Origin: Trichoplusia ni
Lineage: Eukaryota > Arthropoda > Insecta > Lepidoptera > Noctuidae
Direction: 5' to 3'
DNA length: 64,000 nucleotides
Assembly: GCF_003590095.1 (NCBI RefSeq)
Contig: NC_039482.1
Span: 15,269,657 to 15,333,656, forward strand
Positions 63,910-64,000 of the stretch are shown here, piece by piece; position 1 is the first letter of the stretch; each line of letters starts with the position of its first letter. Below the pieces are notes generated by a model, which saw only the letters and a program-made list of their open reading frames with translations, had not been told where the DNA came from and made no database searches. The position numbers were made by a program, and so were the translations under genes.

Positions 63910-64000
63910 ATACGAGTGTCACCCAAGCCGTGTAAATATTTTGCTTCTCCGTCATATTTTAAAACAGTTGATCTTGGTCATTTTGTTTGTTTAGTTATAG

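Larger units (their letters stand above)
34946..64000. other. 29-kb stretch with no recognised gene
   Basis: I looked for protein-like frames, splice pairs and RNA genes between the repeats listed separately and support none. The longest frames have random composition. The frame at 47645-48034 (minus) is the least unlikely, with Lys-rich VLNLKEKPKKAVSFDQKIKV, but has no family. Long G or C runs occur at 37351-37364, 46044-46054, 50955-50963, 52969-52985 and 60441-60452. Confidence 0.5.

Noticed and set aside
1..64000. CRISPR arrays, operons or other prokaryotic systems
   Set aside because: The window is animal nuclear DNA with introns; no repeat-spacer pattern was seen.

Overview
The window looks like a stretch of a lepidopteran (moth or butterfly) nuclear genome. 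Three things support this. Host genes are split by short GT-AG introns and match animal families. Non-coding DNA is AT-rich and full of insect-type BEL/Pao and Ty3/gypsy retrotransposons, RTE-like LINE tails and SINEs. Several dispersed repeats are ones I know from Lepidoptera, such as elements ending GTCGCGGGCAACAGC. There is no sign of bacterial gene organisation. Positions 16512-17511 are exactly 1000 N, a scaffold gap.

Layout. From 1 to 16.5 kb the DNA is dominated by transposons: a transposase tail (3-275), unrecognised minus-strand exons (506-3001), a decayed BEL/Pao element (4036-8528), a LINE fragment (9438-10050) and a decayed Ty3/gypsy element with one candidate LTR (11708-15887). 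From 17.5 to 31.5 kb lies a compact, very GC-rich gene cluster: the first exons of Rdl (GABA-gated chloride channel, minus strand, running into the gap), a BTB-BACK-Kelch gene orthologous to IVNS1ABP (plus), a chondroitin polymerizing factor homologue (CHPF, minus, seven exons fully traced) and the BBS-pathway small GTPase ARL6 (plus, four exons). Rdl and IVNS1ABP are head to head, IVNS1ABP and CHPF tail to tail, and CHPF and ARL6 head to head with 1070 bp between start codons.

From 31.5 to 64 kb I recognise no protein-coding gene. The stretch holds a CpG-rich patch near 33.9 kb, a possible non-coding first exon ending in a clean donor at 34945, SINEs, MITE-like inverted repeats, poly-G tracts and a short tandem repeat. 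It could be a regulatory desert or the first intron of a gene that continues past the right edge.

The four host genes act in unrelated processes (inhibitory neurotransmission, BTB-Kelch scaffolding, glycosaminoglycan synthesis, ciliary trafficking). Their closeness looks like genomic packing, not a pathway cluster. The points I would check first are the unusual switch regions and GC-AG intron of ARL6, the Rdl start beside the gap, the probable one-base assembly error in the Kelch gene, and several uncatalogued inverted-repeat elements.
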